From: Chytriomyces cf. hyalinus JEL632
Lineage: Eukaryota > Chytridiomycota > Chytridiomycetes > Chytridiales > Chytriomycetaceae
NCBI GenBank assembly: GCA_025435555.1
Contig: JAIWWG010000040.1
Location: forward strand, 124,001-188,000
Reading direction: 5' to 3'
DNA: 64,000 bases
Every line of letters starts with the position of its first letter. Position 1 is the first letter of the stretch. The position numbers and the translations under genes were made by a program. The notes below the pieces were generated by a model. That model did no database searches. It had not been told where the DNA came from and saw only the letters and a program-made list of their open reading frames with translations. This document shows, in pieces, positions 10,204-20,613 of the stretch.

Positions 10204-11457
10204 TTACAGCTTCAACCAGTCGTGCTCCAGAACTTGCTCCAGCGTGTACCGTCGCACTGGATTCACGCGGCACATTTCGTGCAAAAGATGGAGCGCATCC
10301 CCCTCGACACCATCCAGAGCATCGAAAGGGAATCGTCCGTGATCGGCACTGACAAGATCAAAGAATCCAACGACATCCTTCTGCATAGATTCGCATGCTG
10401 CTGGTAGTCCGCCATCGTCGTTTAGTAACACATACAGAACTAAACCTGTGTGGGATGGAAGTAAATATAGAACTCTGATTCTGAAAATGGGGCCATTAGC
10501 CTCACCTAGCGCAAATACATCAGCCGCAGATCCGTCCTTTGGTTGATCGGCAAAGGGAGAATCGGGGAGAAATTCTGGAGCAGAGACCAGCTTTGTTCCT
10601 GACCTAGTTGTCAGTGCATGGCTGGATGAAGCTTCATTAAAATCACGCCTACCGTATTTCCGAATGTCTGCAATCGGTTTCGCATGGCCAAAGTCAACAA
10701 GCCGGATGATGGGAGACGGCCAGACTTTATCCACTGGGCCGCCTTGGGAGACAACGATATTTTCAAGCTTGATGTCGTTGTGGCTGTATCCCCTTCCTTT
10801 CATTGCCAGCAATGCCTGGGATATTTGTCTGACGATCTGCTTGACATGTTCTGCTGGTATCCGTGCCCTTCCAGTTTCTTCAAACATCCGAGATCGTACA
10901 GCATAAGACCACGCAAACAAATCGTTTGCCCCATTCGCGACCCTCAGCGTCCGCACAACGCCGTCACTGCCAGATCTGAACCGCAGCGGCTGCAGCTCAT
11001 CCACCGATGCCGACGGATGAGCACTCCCACATACATCTGTGACCAGATACCAGTGGCTCTCGTCCTCCCAATGCTCAACGTACTGCACCAGATACTCCGA
11101 TGCCGTGCACACTGCCCGCATGGCCGAGATTTCGTCCCCAGCTCGCACGCTGCCTTTATAGATGATCTTGACTGCCACTGAGACTCCAGACATATCGACT
11201 CCCACGAGAACGCATCCGTTCGCACCAAATCCAACCACTTCATGCACAACGTACTTGCTTAGCTGCAACTGGTTGCTGCTGAATCCGGCGACGATCGCTG
11301 CACGCATTTTCTCCTCCTTTGTCAACCCCGCATGGCGATCTTTGCCTGAAGGGGCGCTTGTGGCGGCTACATGTGTGTCTGCAGTACTTGACGGGATGTC
11401 TTCGGCCGTGTCGGGATGGGCAAAGACCCAGCGTCCCAGCGTCCCGATCAGAGACAT
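10204..11457 (-). CDS. HGD-family protein kinase K1 (catalytic loop HND)
   Basis: Predicted Ser/Thr kinase, first of nine paralogues in the window. Order of motifs: GLTKEEKMRAAIVAGF (N-terminal family signature), glycine loop VVGFGANGCVLVG, VAVKIIYKG with the ATP lysine, DLFAWSYAVR, catalytic loop YSHNDIKLENIVV, DFGHAK, SAPEFL, and DVFALG interrupted by a short in-frame intron (about 10446-10505) before LVLYVLLND. K1 is the divergent member: HND in place of HGD, and an extra stretch of about 15 residues in the activation segment before SAPE. I chose the ATG at 11457 rather than 11547 because it leaves space for a promoter shared with the divergent LicD-like gene. Catalytic Lys, Asp and DFG Asp are present, so it is probably active. 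Confidence 0.85.
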   Translation of the reverse strand: MSLIGTLGRWVFAHPDTAEDIPSSTADTHVAATSAPSGKDRHAGLTKEEKMRAAIVAGFSSNQLQLSKYVVHEVVGFGANGCVLVGVDMSGVSVAVKIIYKGSVRAGDEISAMRAVCTASEYLVQYVEHWEDESHWYLVTDVCGSAHPSASVDELQPLRFRSGSDGVVRTLRVANGANDLFAWSYAVRSRMFEETGRARIPAEHVKQIVRQISQALLAMKGRGYSHNDIKLENIVVSQGGPVDKVWPSPIIRLVDFGHAKPIADIRKYGRRDFNEASSSHALTTRSGTKLVSAPEFLPDSPFADQPKDGSAADVFALGEANGPIFRIRVLYLLPSHTGLVLYVLLNDDGGLPAACESMQKDVVGFFDLVSADHGRFPFDALDGVEGDALHLLHEMCRVNPVRRYTLEQVLEHDWLKL

Positions 11458-11565
11458 GAACTCGAACGCGGGTGGTATCTTTGACTTGAGCTTGTTTGGA
11501 AATGGGCACACAAATTGACAAGTTGGTGCAACTTTGGAATTTCGCAAACAACCTCACTTGCAAGG

Positions 11566-12811
11566 ATGCGGAAAGCCGCGTTCAGACGCTTTTTAACATT
11601 ACAGGCTTTAATCCTCTGCACCGTGGCAGCGCTGCCTGTCTTGTATCTCGCCTTACCAAGGGCTGTGGTCATCTCGCCTTACGTGGAGAATGACACCCAG
11701 CGAACCCACCACCAGTACCAGTATGAGGAGCATGCGGACAACCATTTTGCATACCTGTGGAAATCAGAAGTGTCGAATCCAGCATCCTCTCAGAAGTTTA
11801 TCTTCCTCGAAATCGCGGCCGCAAACGACAGCCAACCAGAGCAAACAGCAGCCGCCACTTTCCGATCCCAAACTAACTGCGGGTCCAAGAAAGAGCAATT
11901 ACCGACATATCCTTCCCAGTTCGAAGCAATTTGCCAACGCGTTTCTGGCTTTGACACTGGCGACTTTCGCAATCTTTCACACACCCACTTTTCATTGTCT
12001 CAACGTACACCCGCAGCTTTCAACTTTTCTCAAAAGGCCGATTTCATGCGCCAAAACTACAATTTCAAATACTTTTTCGAGGCCGGGTCCGATGGAAAAC
12101 GGGACGAACGTTTCGCCGAGAAAAGGTCATCTTGCAAAACCCACTTTCAACCAAAAAAAAGTTGAATCCTCTTCCAACACACACTTAAACAGCAGCACAC
12201 CCAAAAATCCACAAGCACCGCCAAACCACGACCTCTCAACCTCCAACAAAAGCCTCCGCGCCCTCATAAAAGCATGGTCCCAATTCTGCCGCGAGCAACA
12301 CATTTCATGGTGGCTCGCTCACGGTACACTCCTCGGTTGGCAATGGAACACTCGCATTTTACCCTGGGACACGGACTTGGACATTCAAATGACCGTTCGT
12401 GAGCTTTTGCACGTTGCTGCGCGGTTTAATCAAACGTTGCTGAATTCGCGGTTCCTTGTTGACGTGTCTCCGAGTATTGTTGTGCGTTCTGCTCAGGCGT
12501 ATAGTGCCATTGATGCGAGGCTGATTGATACAAAGACGGGGTATTTGATGGATATTACTGGGCTGGCGTTTTTGGATGGTAGCGAGGACACGGTGGTTTG
12601 CAAGAAACCGCATGCATATCAATTGACAGATATTCTACCGTTGCATGAAACCGTGTTTGAAGGGGTCAAGGTGTGGAGACCGCACGCGGCCTTGCGGATT
12701 CTGAAGGAGGAGTACGGCGAGGCTGCGTTGGTGTCGACCACGTACAGACCGTCTACAATATCACGGATATACAAGTGGAACGATGGAGGCAACGAGTGGA
12801 TTGCTTCTTGA
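11566..12811 (+). CDS. LicD/Mnn4-type type II membrane protein (phosphosugar transferase family)
   Basis: Probable Golgi protein of the LicD/fukutin/Mnn4 family, which handles phosphodiester-linked sugars in cell-wall or glycoprotein mannan. The N-terminus has a short basic start (MRKAAFRR) and one hydrophobic anchor (LTLQALILCTVAALPVLYLA), typical of a type II Golgi protein. Exon 1 ends after KYFFEAGSDGKRDERFAEK. The catalytic part, in another frame, carries WWLAHGTLLGWQWN and ILPWDTDLDIQM, the family's His-Gly-Thr and acidic metal-binding motifs. A 67 or 70 bp intron from 12126 to 12192 or 12195 restores frame, but its donor GTCATC is weak, so a frameshift in a run of eight A at 12153 cannot be excluded. 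It sits in the kinase cluster and shares a 110 bp divergent promoter with K1. Confidence 0.75.
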
Positions 12812-13100
12812 AGTTTGAGTAGCGGAATGAATGAAGTTTGAGTGATGAAGAGAGTTGGTAATCATTTCAACTGTTTTGAGAAATCTGATTTCATCCAATG
12901 AGATTCATAGTTTATTGAGGAGGGGGGGGGTGTATGTGAATGCAGTTTTTAACTTGAGATGTACAAATACGCACAGGAGGTCGTGACAGAGAGAGGCTTG
13001 GAAAAAAGAACAGGAGGCAGCTATACAGGAACAAGAGCGAAAACATGAAAAAAAAAAAAAAAAAAAATCAAGAAACAGACATCCCAAAAACAGGCGGTTT
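12812..13100. other. Intergenic, simple runs only
   Basis: Short convergent spacer between the LicD-like gene and K2. It holds a G run (about 12920) and a 19-base A run (about 13045); no gene or RNA structure is seen. Confidence 0.6.
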
Positions 13101-14623
13101 TCACGCAGCAGACAACCACGGATGCGCCAACACCTGCGCCATACTCATTCTCTGCGCCGGATCAATCCGACACATTCCATGCAATAAATTCCACCCCTCT
13201 TCACATAAATCGGGGATCCCTTCAAACGGGAAATATCCGTTGCTCTGCGCCAGAAGTTCGAAATAGCCCAATGATTGTGCACCGGTGGGTAACCGACAAT
13301 CCTTGTTCAACAACGTGTACAGACACATTCCCAGCGCGTATACGTCTGCGGAGCGGCCGTCAAGTTCTTTGCGGTTGAATGGCGCGTCGTGTAAGAGTTC
13401 AGGTGGGGATACAGCTTTTGTGCCATACGATTTGATGCCGTGGTAAATGTATTTGGAGTGCCCGAAATCGGCGAGGCGGATGGATGCAGAGTCAGAGGCC
13501 GCCTCACTAGTGTCGGTGGCAGCTTGAATAATAATGTTTTCAATCTTGACATCGCCGTGGTAGAAACTCCGGCTGTGAATCACAGAAAGAGCCACGGCAG
13601 CTTGCTTGATGATGGACTGGATGGGTTGGAATGCCAACAAAGTGTGGCCCTCGGTTTTGAACAAGTGTAACCTGAACCCCAAATGAAAAATTAAGTCATC
13701 GGCGAAAAAAGCGCGCGCAATTTCAGAAATGAGGCTTTTCTCACCGATGCACGTAACTCCAGGCCCACAGATCCGACGAGCCAGAGTGAACTGGGAACGA
13801 TCGGCCATTCACAATGATGGGCCGGAACTGCGTGTCCTTCGGACGCTCGCCAACTGCGGCGTAGCTCATCCAATCGGAGCCTGTTGATATCAAAGTTCAG
13901 ACACACGGCGAAAAAAAAAAGTGGGCACGAGAGACACAAAAAAAAATGCAGTACACACCAAACAGTTCGGTGACAAGATAGAAGTGATTCGCATCCTGCC
14001 AGTCATCCACATACTGAAGAATTGAAGATGTCGAAGCAACGTCCGCGAACGCTTTCAGCGCTTGGACCTCGCCACTGACTTGATTCAGGTTTCCCGAGTG
14101 CGGTTTGTAAATGACTTTAATTGCGACAGCTTTGAATTCGGGTTTCGACAAATCTTGCGCGGCGAGAACAACGCCATTTGAACTGTTGTTGGTGGTTGTG
14201 GTGTGAGCCTCCTGATCAACATTTCGAGGAAACCAAGTGGCGAAACACAACGTACCCAAACCCAACAATATTATGAATCGCATATCGAGAATGGAATTGC
14301 GAGTTTTCTGCAAACGCAGACGCCAAACTCATGCGAGCTTTCTCCTCTGAGGACAGCCCCTGGTACAGAGGGAGTACAGGTTTCCGCGTCAAGGATCGGG
14401 ATCGCGGGCTCTTGGCCGGGCTTAGCAGCTGCATGGTTGGAATCAAGGAACGCTGGCTGCGGATGGAGATTGACTTCGTGTCGAGCATGGTGCACACGGC
14501 GTATCGTTCGGCGTTCATCGGTAGCAGTGATGGCGTCGCGGAGGAGGTGTATCGGGGACGAGGCTGTAGTTGCTGTCGCTGTTGTTGTTTGTTGGGGTGG
14601 GGAATCGTTCCGCGAAAGTGCAA
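13101..14623 (-). CDS. HGD-family protein kinase K2
   Basis: Paralogue with at least three introns. Exon 1 has the signature LYQGLSSEEKARMSLASAF and ends at NIVGFG (donor GTACGT). Exon 2 continues SSNGVVLAAQ, VAIKVIYKP and FYLVTELFG (donor GTGTGT near 13960). Exon 3 reads GSDWMSY and SGSSDLWAWSYVHR. The last exon holds FKTEGHTLL, SFYHGDVKIENIII, ADFGHSK, GIKSYGTKAVSPPELL and the C-lobe DVYALGMCLYTLL, ending near HPWLSAA. APE is replaced by PPE. The N-terminal extension is long, Gln/Ser-rich and basic; an alternative start lies at an internal Met near 14516. All catalytic residues are kept. Confidence 0.85.
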
Positions 14624-15190
14624 TTGTGGAAATGAATCTGATTTGGAAAGTGCCTTTCATCAAAAATGCTTTTTTATGAATTTGTGTCTCTTCTGGTTTT
14701 TACATAAATTTGTTATTCATGTGTCTCTCACTCTTGTCTCACACAAAGCCGCACTGCCAGTCGCACCTTACAGTGTCGGACAGACTCGTGCGCCACTCTG
14801 ATCCACTCACCCTTTTCTTTATCCACAAACTCATCCACTCAACCAGACATCCAAACACAACAACTACAGCAGAGCTAGGCTCGTATTTCACAGTTTACTA
14901 CTCGCACGCGAGATTTTAAAAATTAATACCAAAGTAAGGGGAAAAACAAAAACATCAGTGAGGAAAAGCATGCTACAATGCGGAGGGGAATGAATACAAA
15001 GTGTCTCCATAACGAAGAAAAAAAAAAAAACAAGCATGAAGCAAAGGGCTGTCACTCGCAAGTAGTAGGAGGGAAAGGTAATGCAGGAGTCCCTGGTCCA
15101 TACGGATCAATAGGTTTTTTTCGCTGTTGTTTTGCGTTGCTGGTGGATTGTTGCGGTTGCATTTTTGCTGTACGACAGGGGTGATAAGAC
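14624..15190. other. Intergenic between K3 and K2
   Basis: About 570 bp containing the presumed K2 promoter and K3 3' end. It holds short T/A runs (about 15017-15030) and no ORF with coding character on either strand. Confidence 0.5.
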
Positions 15191-16558
15191 TCAAGCCAAC
15201 CATGGGTGCGCTAGAATATCCTCGATAGACATTCTTTTAGACGGATCAACTTGGCACATGCCGTTCATCAGCTCCCAGGCACTTTCATCCAAGTCAGGAA
15301 TTGCATCAAACGGGTATCGACCCCCATCCCGTGCCAAAAGCGCTTCGTACCCAACCATGCGAGCACGAATTGCACCAACAGCGGCCGGAAGTTCTCCATC
15401 AGAGTTTAAAAGCACATAGAGAACCAGGCCAAGGGCAAAAATGTCCGCCTTCGTGCCATCCAGACTTGCGCGATCATATGGTGAGTCAAATAGAAATTCG
15501 GGAGGAGAAACGTCTTGGGTTCCGTAGCTAGAGATGGGCATGTCGACTTTTTTTGCATGGCCGAAATCAGTGAGACGGATGGTTGGACGGTCGGCATCGT
15601 CGCTGCCGCGAACAAGGCAGTTTTCAATTTTGACATCGCCGTGATAGTAACCCTGGGCGTGCATTTGGGAGAGAGCCGCAGCCATTTGTTTAACAATGTG
15701 CTTGACGGGTTCGGTAGGAAGAAACGAGTGATTTTCCGTCTGAGGAGGAAAAAGAGCATTTTTAGCCTCAAAGATAAGAGTTGGATTTCTAAGGCAAGTT
15801 TTTTTTACCTGGAACATGTGTGCACGGTGGGCTTGGCTCCAGCTCCACAGGTCCGAGGAGCCGGATGAGAAAGGGAATACAAAGCGAGTTGTTTTGTCTT
15901 CGTGCGTGAGTTTGAAGGCGAGTGGTTTGAACGAGTCGCCAATGGCCAGTGGAGATGCCGCTTCCCAGTTCGATCCAAAAATTTGCGATACGAGATAAAA
16001 ATGGTTGGCGTCCTGCCAATCGGCAACGTACTGAGTGATAAGAGGAATATTGAAGGCGCCCGATAACGTTCTGAAGGCATCGATTTCGGATGGCGTGGGT
16101 GCGTTCAGGCTGGGCTCAGCTTTGTAAATGATCTTGATGGCGACAGTGGCCGGTGCGCCTTCGAGAGTCATGTTCTTTGCAGCGAGGACAACGCCGTTCG
16201 AGCTGATGTTAAAAAACAAAAGTTAATATAACGTGTTATGTACAGGAGGTGTTACGAGACTGGCCACGTACCCAAACCCGATGATGCTCTTGACCTGGAA
16301 GACAGTTGTGAGTTCGACAGGGCTGTTGACAAAGGCATTGACAACAGCGGCGCGGGCCTTTGCTTCGAGAGAGAGACCGGCATAGAGAGCCTGGGATGGC
16401 TGTGCCTTCGCGCCAGATTCGGACTTTTTCCTTGACTGCTTTGGCAGCTTAGGTTCGGCGGTAGATTTCGCGGGACGCTGGGTGGTGGTGGGTTCCTTGT
16501 AGGACATTGGGGCAAAGCACATGTGACCTGGGGCAGAGGCAAAGAGGGCGACAGTCAT
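15191..16558 (-). CDS. HGD-family protein kinase K3
   Basis: Exon 1 carries LYAGLSLEAKARAAVVNAF and ends at SIIGFG with a GTACGT donor; exon 2 resumes SSNGVVLAAKN, the same intron site as K2. Then VAIKIIYKAE, FYLVSQIFGSNW, SSGSSDLWSWSQAHRAHMF. An in-frame intron of 57 or so bases follows HMFQ (donor GTAAAA, acceptor CAG) and the frame resumes TENHSFLPTEPVK. The catalytic loop is YYHGDVKIENCLV, then DFGHAK, SSYGTQDVSPPEFL, DIFALGLVLYVLL and HPWLA at the end. A basic Lys/Ser-rich N-terminus of about 70 residues precedes the signature. All catalytic residues are present. A TATA-like GATAAAAAC lies about 50 bp upstream. Confidence 0.88.
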
Positions 16559-16602
16559 TGGAGGCTGGAGAGAAGTGGGTGGAGAGAGTGGAATGTTGGG
16601 TT

Positions 16603-16611
16603 GTTTTTATC
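16603..16611 (-). promoter_or_regulatory. TATA-like box of K3
   Basis: Minus strand reads GATAAAAAC about 48 bp before the K3 ATG, the same spacing as the TATA-like motifs of K4, K5, K6 and K9. Confidence 0.4.
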
Positions 16612-17167
16612 GGAATGGGCGGTGCAACACATGGGCCATTTTCCATTCCTGTCCAATAGTGAATTTTTTATTTTTTATTCTGAACTCATGGGCACCCCCT
16701 GGAAGCGAAGGAGCGATCTGATTGGTCGGCTGGATGCTAAGCATTGGCCAACACGCCATCTGCCTGATTTATAATGCAGCCATGCAGTCTCATTGGTGGA
16801 TGCCCCACGAGTCCTTCCCCACCCCCAAGCATTCTCATGGGCCAACAACTGGCGTACTCCTTCCAACCAGACGGTACATGGGAAGTGCAACAAGGCAAGG
16901 AACGAGCATCTTCTATAAACTATTGTATTCAAAAACGCGCTTCAAAGAGCGCACACTAATAAAGGAAATCCGTCCTTTTAACAAATGACAGGCACGCGGC
17001 GTTAAAATAGCCGCCAAACACAGGCGCGCGCACAACTGATCATGCCAAGCAGATCAAGCAGCGCAAGCGCGCGGGCGTAAACCAGTAGAAAGTGAAAGCC
17101 AAGTTCACATAGGGCACAGAAACCAAAGGGAGGACTTTGTATCGGATCGACAGCTTTTTGTGGCAGT
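16612..17167. other. Intergenic between K4 and K3
   Basis: About 550 bp with two CCAAT-type motifs (attggt near 16721 and 16792) and no convincing ORF. Part of it is K3 upstream region, part K4 3' region. No repeat copy was recognised here. Confidence 0.5.
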
Positions 17168-18346
17168 TCAAGCAAACCACGGATGCGAGAGCACTTGGTC
17201 GATCGTGAGTCTCTGTGCTGGATCCACGCGACACATGCCGTTCAGCAAACTCCAGACCTGGTCGCTGCTGTCCACATCGGCAATGGCGTCGAAGGGGTAG
17301 CAGCCAGCCGCACTCGCAAGAAGGCTCTCGTATCCGGCGTTGGTGTCGTAGACTGTCTTTGGCAGGCGTCCGTCTTCACTAAGAAGCATGTAAAGAACCA
17401 TGCCCAGTGCAAACACGTCCGAGGCACGCCCATCCACGTGTCCCTGCGCGAAAGGAGTGTCCGCCAGAAACTCGGGCCCTTGAAGCTCAGCTGTTCCGTA
17501 GTGCGCAATGCCGAGCGATGCGTGCTTGGAGTGGCCAAAGTCAGCCATCTTTGCACGAAGCCCGCTCTGCACAAGAATGTTTTCAACTTTGACGTCACCG
17601 TGGTAGAATCCCCGGTTGTGCATCGACTGTAAACCCAGACCGGCCTGTTTGACCAGCTGTCGCACAGGCTCAAGCGGCAGAAGTCCGTGTCCTTCGCTGG
17701 CAACCATGAACGAGCGGTGGGCGTGCTGCCAGCTCCACAGATCGCTCGATCCGGCGCTGAACAAGTACTCGTGCACTTGAGTGCGCGTGGAGTCCCGCGT
17801 CTTAAACACAAGTGGCTTCATGTTTTCGGAAACTGCGTCGGTGGATTGGAACCAGTCTGATCCAAACAAGTCCGTCACAAGATAGTGGTGGTATGCGTCC
17901 TCCCAGTGCTCCACCATGTTGAGCAAGTACTCCGACGGCTCCTCAGACAAATGTTGGAGAACCTCAATCTCGGACGGGCTGCGTGCAACTTTTGCGGTGA
18001 CCTTCTCCTTGTAAACAATCTTGACGGCAACTCCATCTCCACGGCTGTTCCTTGCAGCCAGCACAACTCCATTGCTTCCAAATCCAACAATTCGGATGAT
18101 CTGATACTCTTCCAGAAACTTCACCGTGCTGTTTGTGAAGGCATTGATGATGGCGACCCGAGCTTTGTCTTCGCCCGAGAGTCCATCGTATAGATACTTG
18201 CCAGCGAAAGCTGACTGGGCGACCATTGCTGCCAAGGCAGGCGGGACCGAGACTCGCAATGTTTGAGTTGGTGCGGCCTTCACGAGTGAGTTATGTTTCG
18301 GTGTGAAGACGGCGTTGGCGTAAGCGTAAGTTGGAGTGATTGCCAT
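17168..18346 (-). CDS. HGD-family protein kinase K4, intronless
   Basis: A 392-residue kinase in one exon. Signature YLYDGLSGEDKARVAIINAF near residue 50; glycine loop IVGFGSNGVVLAARN; VAVKIVYKE; helix C glutamate in SPSEIEVL; HHYLVTDLFGSDW; SAGSSDLWSWQHAHRSFM; catalytic loop GFYHGDVKVENILV; ADFGHSK; HYGTAELQGPEFL; DVFALGMVLYMLL; C-lobe end LSHPWFA. The APE position reads GPE. The gene is the cleanest example of the family together with K5 and is a useful reference for the others. The 5' flank has a TATA-like motif about 65 bp before the ATG. Confidence 0.92.
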   Translation of the reverse strand: MAITPTYAYANAVFTPKHNSLVKAAPTQTLRVSVPPALAAMVAQSAFAGKYLYDGLSGEDKARVAIINAFTNSTVKFLEEYQIIRIVGFGSNGVVLAARNSRGDGVAVKIVYKEKVTAKVARSPSEIEVLQHLSEEPSEYLLNMVEHWEDAYHHYLVTDLFGSDWFQSTDAVSENMKPLVFKTRDSTRTQVHEYLFSAGSSDLWSWQHAHRSFMVASEGHGLLPLEPVRQLVKQAGLGLQSMHNRGFYHGDVKVENILVQSGLRAKMADFGHSKHASLGIAHYGTAELQGPEFLADTPFAQGHVDGRASDVFALGMVLYMLLSEDGRLPKTVYDTNAGYESLLASAAGCYPFDAIADVDSSDQVWSLLNGMCRVDPAQRLTIDQVLSHPWFA

Positions 18347-18410
18347 TGTGTATTGAGCTTGTTAGTTGCTGTGGATGTTTGTGGGTGGTTGAACTGGTAC
18401 GTGGCTTTGG

Positions 18411-18418
18411 GTATAAGT
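18411..18418 (-). promoter_or_regulatory. TATA-like box of K4
   Basis: Minus strand CTTATAC about 65 bp upstream of the K4 ATG. Confidence 0.4.
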
Positions 18419-19097
18419 ACGCATTTCACGATTTGTAAACAATGCGCAACGGAATTCGAAATCTGGACAAATCATCGGCAAAATATGCATCACGCCATTT
18501 CAAATTTATGAGTTTGAAATCCCGCCGCGTCTCCACCCTCCAACACACCAATTTGGCACAGGTGGGGCATACAATATGCATCAGCATGGACATGAGCATG
18601 AAGCAACGCGCATCAGCATCGGGATAAGGATCAGACAGAACATTTTAAAAAAGTGCCACGTCAAACTAAATTTCAAATGTCAACTCGGAAATTTCGAATC
18701 CAAAAAAATTGCGAATCGCGTGTTTTCCTTTCAATGAGTCACTGCACTCTATTGCATCCACGAAGGCTGATTTGATATCAAAGCAATGTTCAAAGCGCAG
18801 TTGTGCATTCGTAATACTAACTACGTGTGGCACTCACTCTCTCTGTCAACCAACCAGTAGAACGATGTGTGTGGCAGGCGCGATAAACAGAACTGATGTT
18901 GAAGACTTCTTCGGAAGCACACTCTCAGCCTATTGGTTGTTTGCTCGCACTCACTCAATTTCAGAACTGACCAATCACAACGCGTCGGATCCGTTTGAAA
19001 GCAGTGATGACAAATAACAGCAGGAAACAGGTTGGCTCCAGCTGTGCGTTCACATTGCTGGCATAAGAATCTGGGTTTTAAAATTTACGCGTTTCTT
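18419..19097. other. Intergenic, no gene recognised
   Basis: About 680 bp, AT-rich, with a short ORF (18709-19017, +) that shows no domain. It borders the IMPase relic and may include more decayed duplicated DNA, but I could not align it to any part of the IMPase locus. Confidence 0.4.
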
Positions 19098-19301
19098 TCG
19101 AACATGAACGAGACGAGTCCGCTCTTTGGGTTGTGCAGTGTTGGAGGCTTGTTTCACTGCCCGTGGCACTTTTGACGTATACCGGGAAGCTGATATGCAC
19201 ATGCGAGCTATATACACTTGCTTGGAGGCAAGATGGAGGCATGGAATGCTGTTAATGAGCTGTGCTATCATCTCAAAACGCTGGAGTACGCGTGTGACTG
19301 A
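19098..19301 (+). pseudogene. Broken 3' fragment of the IMPase gene
   Basis: Two pieces of the IMPase gene at 30859-31975 are present in order. The first (about 19108-19198) reads RVRSLGCAVLEACFTARGTF, then DVYREADMHM, matching the penultimate exon RGVRSLGSAALEACYTARGTF of the intact gene. The second (about 19220-19301) reads GGKMEAWNAVNELCYHLKTL then EYACD and a stop, matching the intact C-terminus. The exon with the WDVAAA motif is missing. About 20 bases of the intron start survive at the first junction, with its donor GT changed to GC, so the copy came from genomic DNA and not from mRNA. The duplication continues into the downstream tRNA-derived element. Confidence 0.88.
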
Positions 19302-19389
19302 GTCGGCTTTTGAGATAACCAGCGTGTTAGTTGTCTTTTTTTGAGTCCAAATATTATACTGGACTTCATCACTATAAACAAACTCGAGA

Positions 19390-19740
19390 AACGCGTCGGA
19401 TCTGTGTTTAAAAGCGATATTCGAGTGCTGCGTCACAGTCACAAAATTAGAGATCATAGTTAAAAACGTTGGTCAAGCCATCACGGGTTGAGTGGCGCAA
19501 TTGGGAACGCGTGAGAAGAGATAGAGGGACTGCCACTTAAACGGCCCGGGATCAACCCCCAATAAGGCTGAAGCAGGGGAGCGGACGAGTCAATTTGGGA
19601 GAAGGAAATGGGAGGGGAGGCTCAGACAAACGACGACTTCTTTTGGTCATTCTGATAAGTCCCAGAAACGTTGTCATCATCATTGCCCGGAGTGAAGGCC
19701 ACAACGCAAGACCTCTTGGCCAGGCGCACTCGACCACGAA
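19390..19740 (-). repeat. tRNA-derived SINE-like element, copy 3
   Basis: Reverse complement of the element at 4397-4708: A-box region at 19722-19712 (one base changed), core CCGGGCAATGATGATG, pyrimidine stretch GAGCCTCCCCTCCC, and a shared tail reaching the IMPase relic. On the plus strand 19496-19515 contains GTGGCGCAATTGGGAACGCG, a strong D-arm/A-box match, with GATCAACCC (B-box like) at about 19549. The order IMPase end then element is the same as at 30.5-30.9 kb, so both were copied together. Confidence 0.65.
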
Positions 19741-19858
19741 TGAGCGCAGGAATGGGCCATCATTCTAACAAACTTTTTCGACATGTACATGTCCCCAACC
19801 GTTTTTGTCATCACTGCCCGTAAGGTCTGCTGCGCTAAACCACTTGGCTATGCTTCGC
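19741..19858 (-). repeat. tRNA-derived element, partial copy 4
   Basis: Minus strand starts with a canonical A-box TAGCCAAGTGG (19850-19840) followed by a core ACGGGCAGTGATGACAAAAA related to the other copies. It is truncated and lies head-to-tail with copy 3. Confidence 0.5.
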
Positions 19859-19998
19859 AAAAGGCTTGACAAACTCGTCAGCATAGGTGATCAATAAATA
19901 AGATGACCAATCAATGGCACTATGTTCCTCAAACTGCCCGTGCTGTGAAAAGCACGTAGAACACGTCCACGCTCAATTTCTACCGCAAATTACTCCAG

Positions 19999-20613
19999 AT
20001 GGGCCCTTTGACCAGCATGGACGCGTTCGAATCATCCTACAAATCCACCCCACGCCAGATATCCATCACTCAGTCTCCTGCTTTTGAAACAATTCCGCCA
20101 GATATCCTCGACCGCATAGCCCAGTTTGTTGACGCGGATTCCATTCTACCGCTGTGCCATTCAATGCCGTACTACAAGTACATAGCCACAGCCATGTTTG
20201 ACTATGCGCGTCGATTTCCGAACGACGGTTACACACCATACGAACTGTGGCCAAACATGTCTCTGCCCATGATTGAAACCCCCGAGTCGAACATAATCGA
20301 TTTTCCAGTCAAACACGTGCGCGCTGCTGGCGTGTATTCGAGTATTACTTCAAAAAAAGGCGGAGAGATCAATGTACCTTGTTCCAAGAATGTCTTGAAC
20401 TACCTTGGCGCACTTCCTGATGTAGTGTCTGTCAATCCTGGCGCCAACCCTCACGCCCTGGATGGACCGAGTTTCAGTGAGGGCTTGCCGATTCAAAGAA
20501 ACAAATCCAAACTTTTCAATTGCCTATCAAACACTGGATGCAAGCGCACTCTCTCCCAATCGATATCCAGAACGCGCTTCCGTTCATTTCAGGGCTCACT
20601 TACCTTTAAATGA
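19999..20613 (+). CDS. F-box-like protein, probably truncated
   Basis: The N-terminal part carries an F-box-like segment at residues about 28-65 (IPPDILDRIAQFVDADSILP), the SKP1-binding module of SCF ubiquitin ligases. Beyond it are about 140 residues without a recognisable substrate domain. Such proteins usually go on with LRR or other repeats; here the frame stops after 204 residues and another frame (20462-20677) overlaps the end, so a frameshift or missed splice is possible. It borders the IMPase relic and the tRNA-derived elements, a setting where decayed genes are expected. It may be a fading member of a lineage-specific F-box family. Confidence 0.5.
   Translation: MGPLTSMDAFESSYKSTPRQISITQSPAFETIPPDILDRIAQFVDADSILPLCHSMPYYKYIATAMFDYARRFPNDGYTPYELWPNMSLPMIETPESNIIDFPVKHVRAAGVYSSITSKKGGEINVPCSKNVLNYLGALPDVVSVNPGANPHALDGPSFSEGLPIQRNKSKLFNCLSNTGCKRTLSQSISRTRFRSFQGSLTFK

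Noticed and set aside
11690-12165. Treating the second frame as the true start of the LicD-like gene
   Set aside because: The membrane anchor and KYFFEAG motif lie in the other frame and match the family better.
13045-13065. Poly(A) tail of a retroposed gene
   Set aside because: A run lies near the kinase 3' end, but no target duplication or intronless copy is joined to it; similar runs occur inside introns (58718, 55818).
16238-16435. Plus-strand ORFs across K3 and K4
   Set aside because: Antisense shadows of the kinase exons.
19490-19560. Functional tRNA gene
   Set aside because: D-arm text is strong but acceptor and anticodon stems do not pair; it belongs to the tRNA-derived element.
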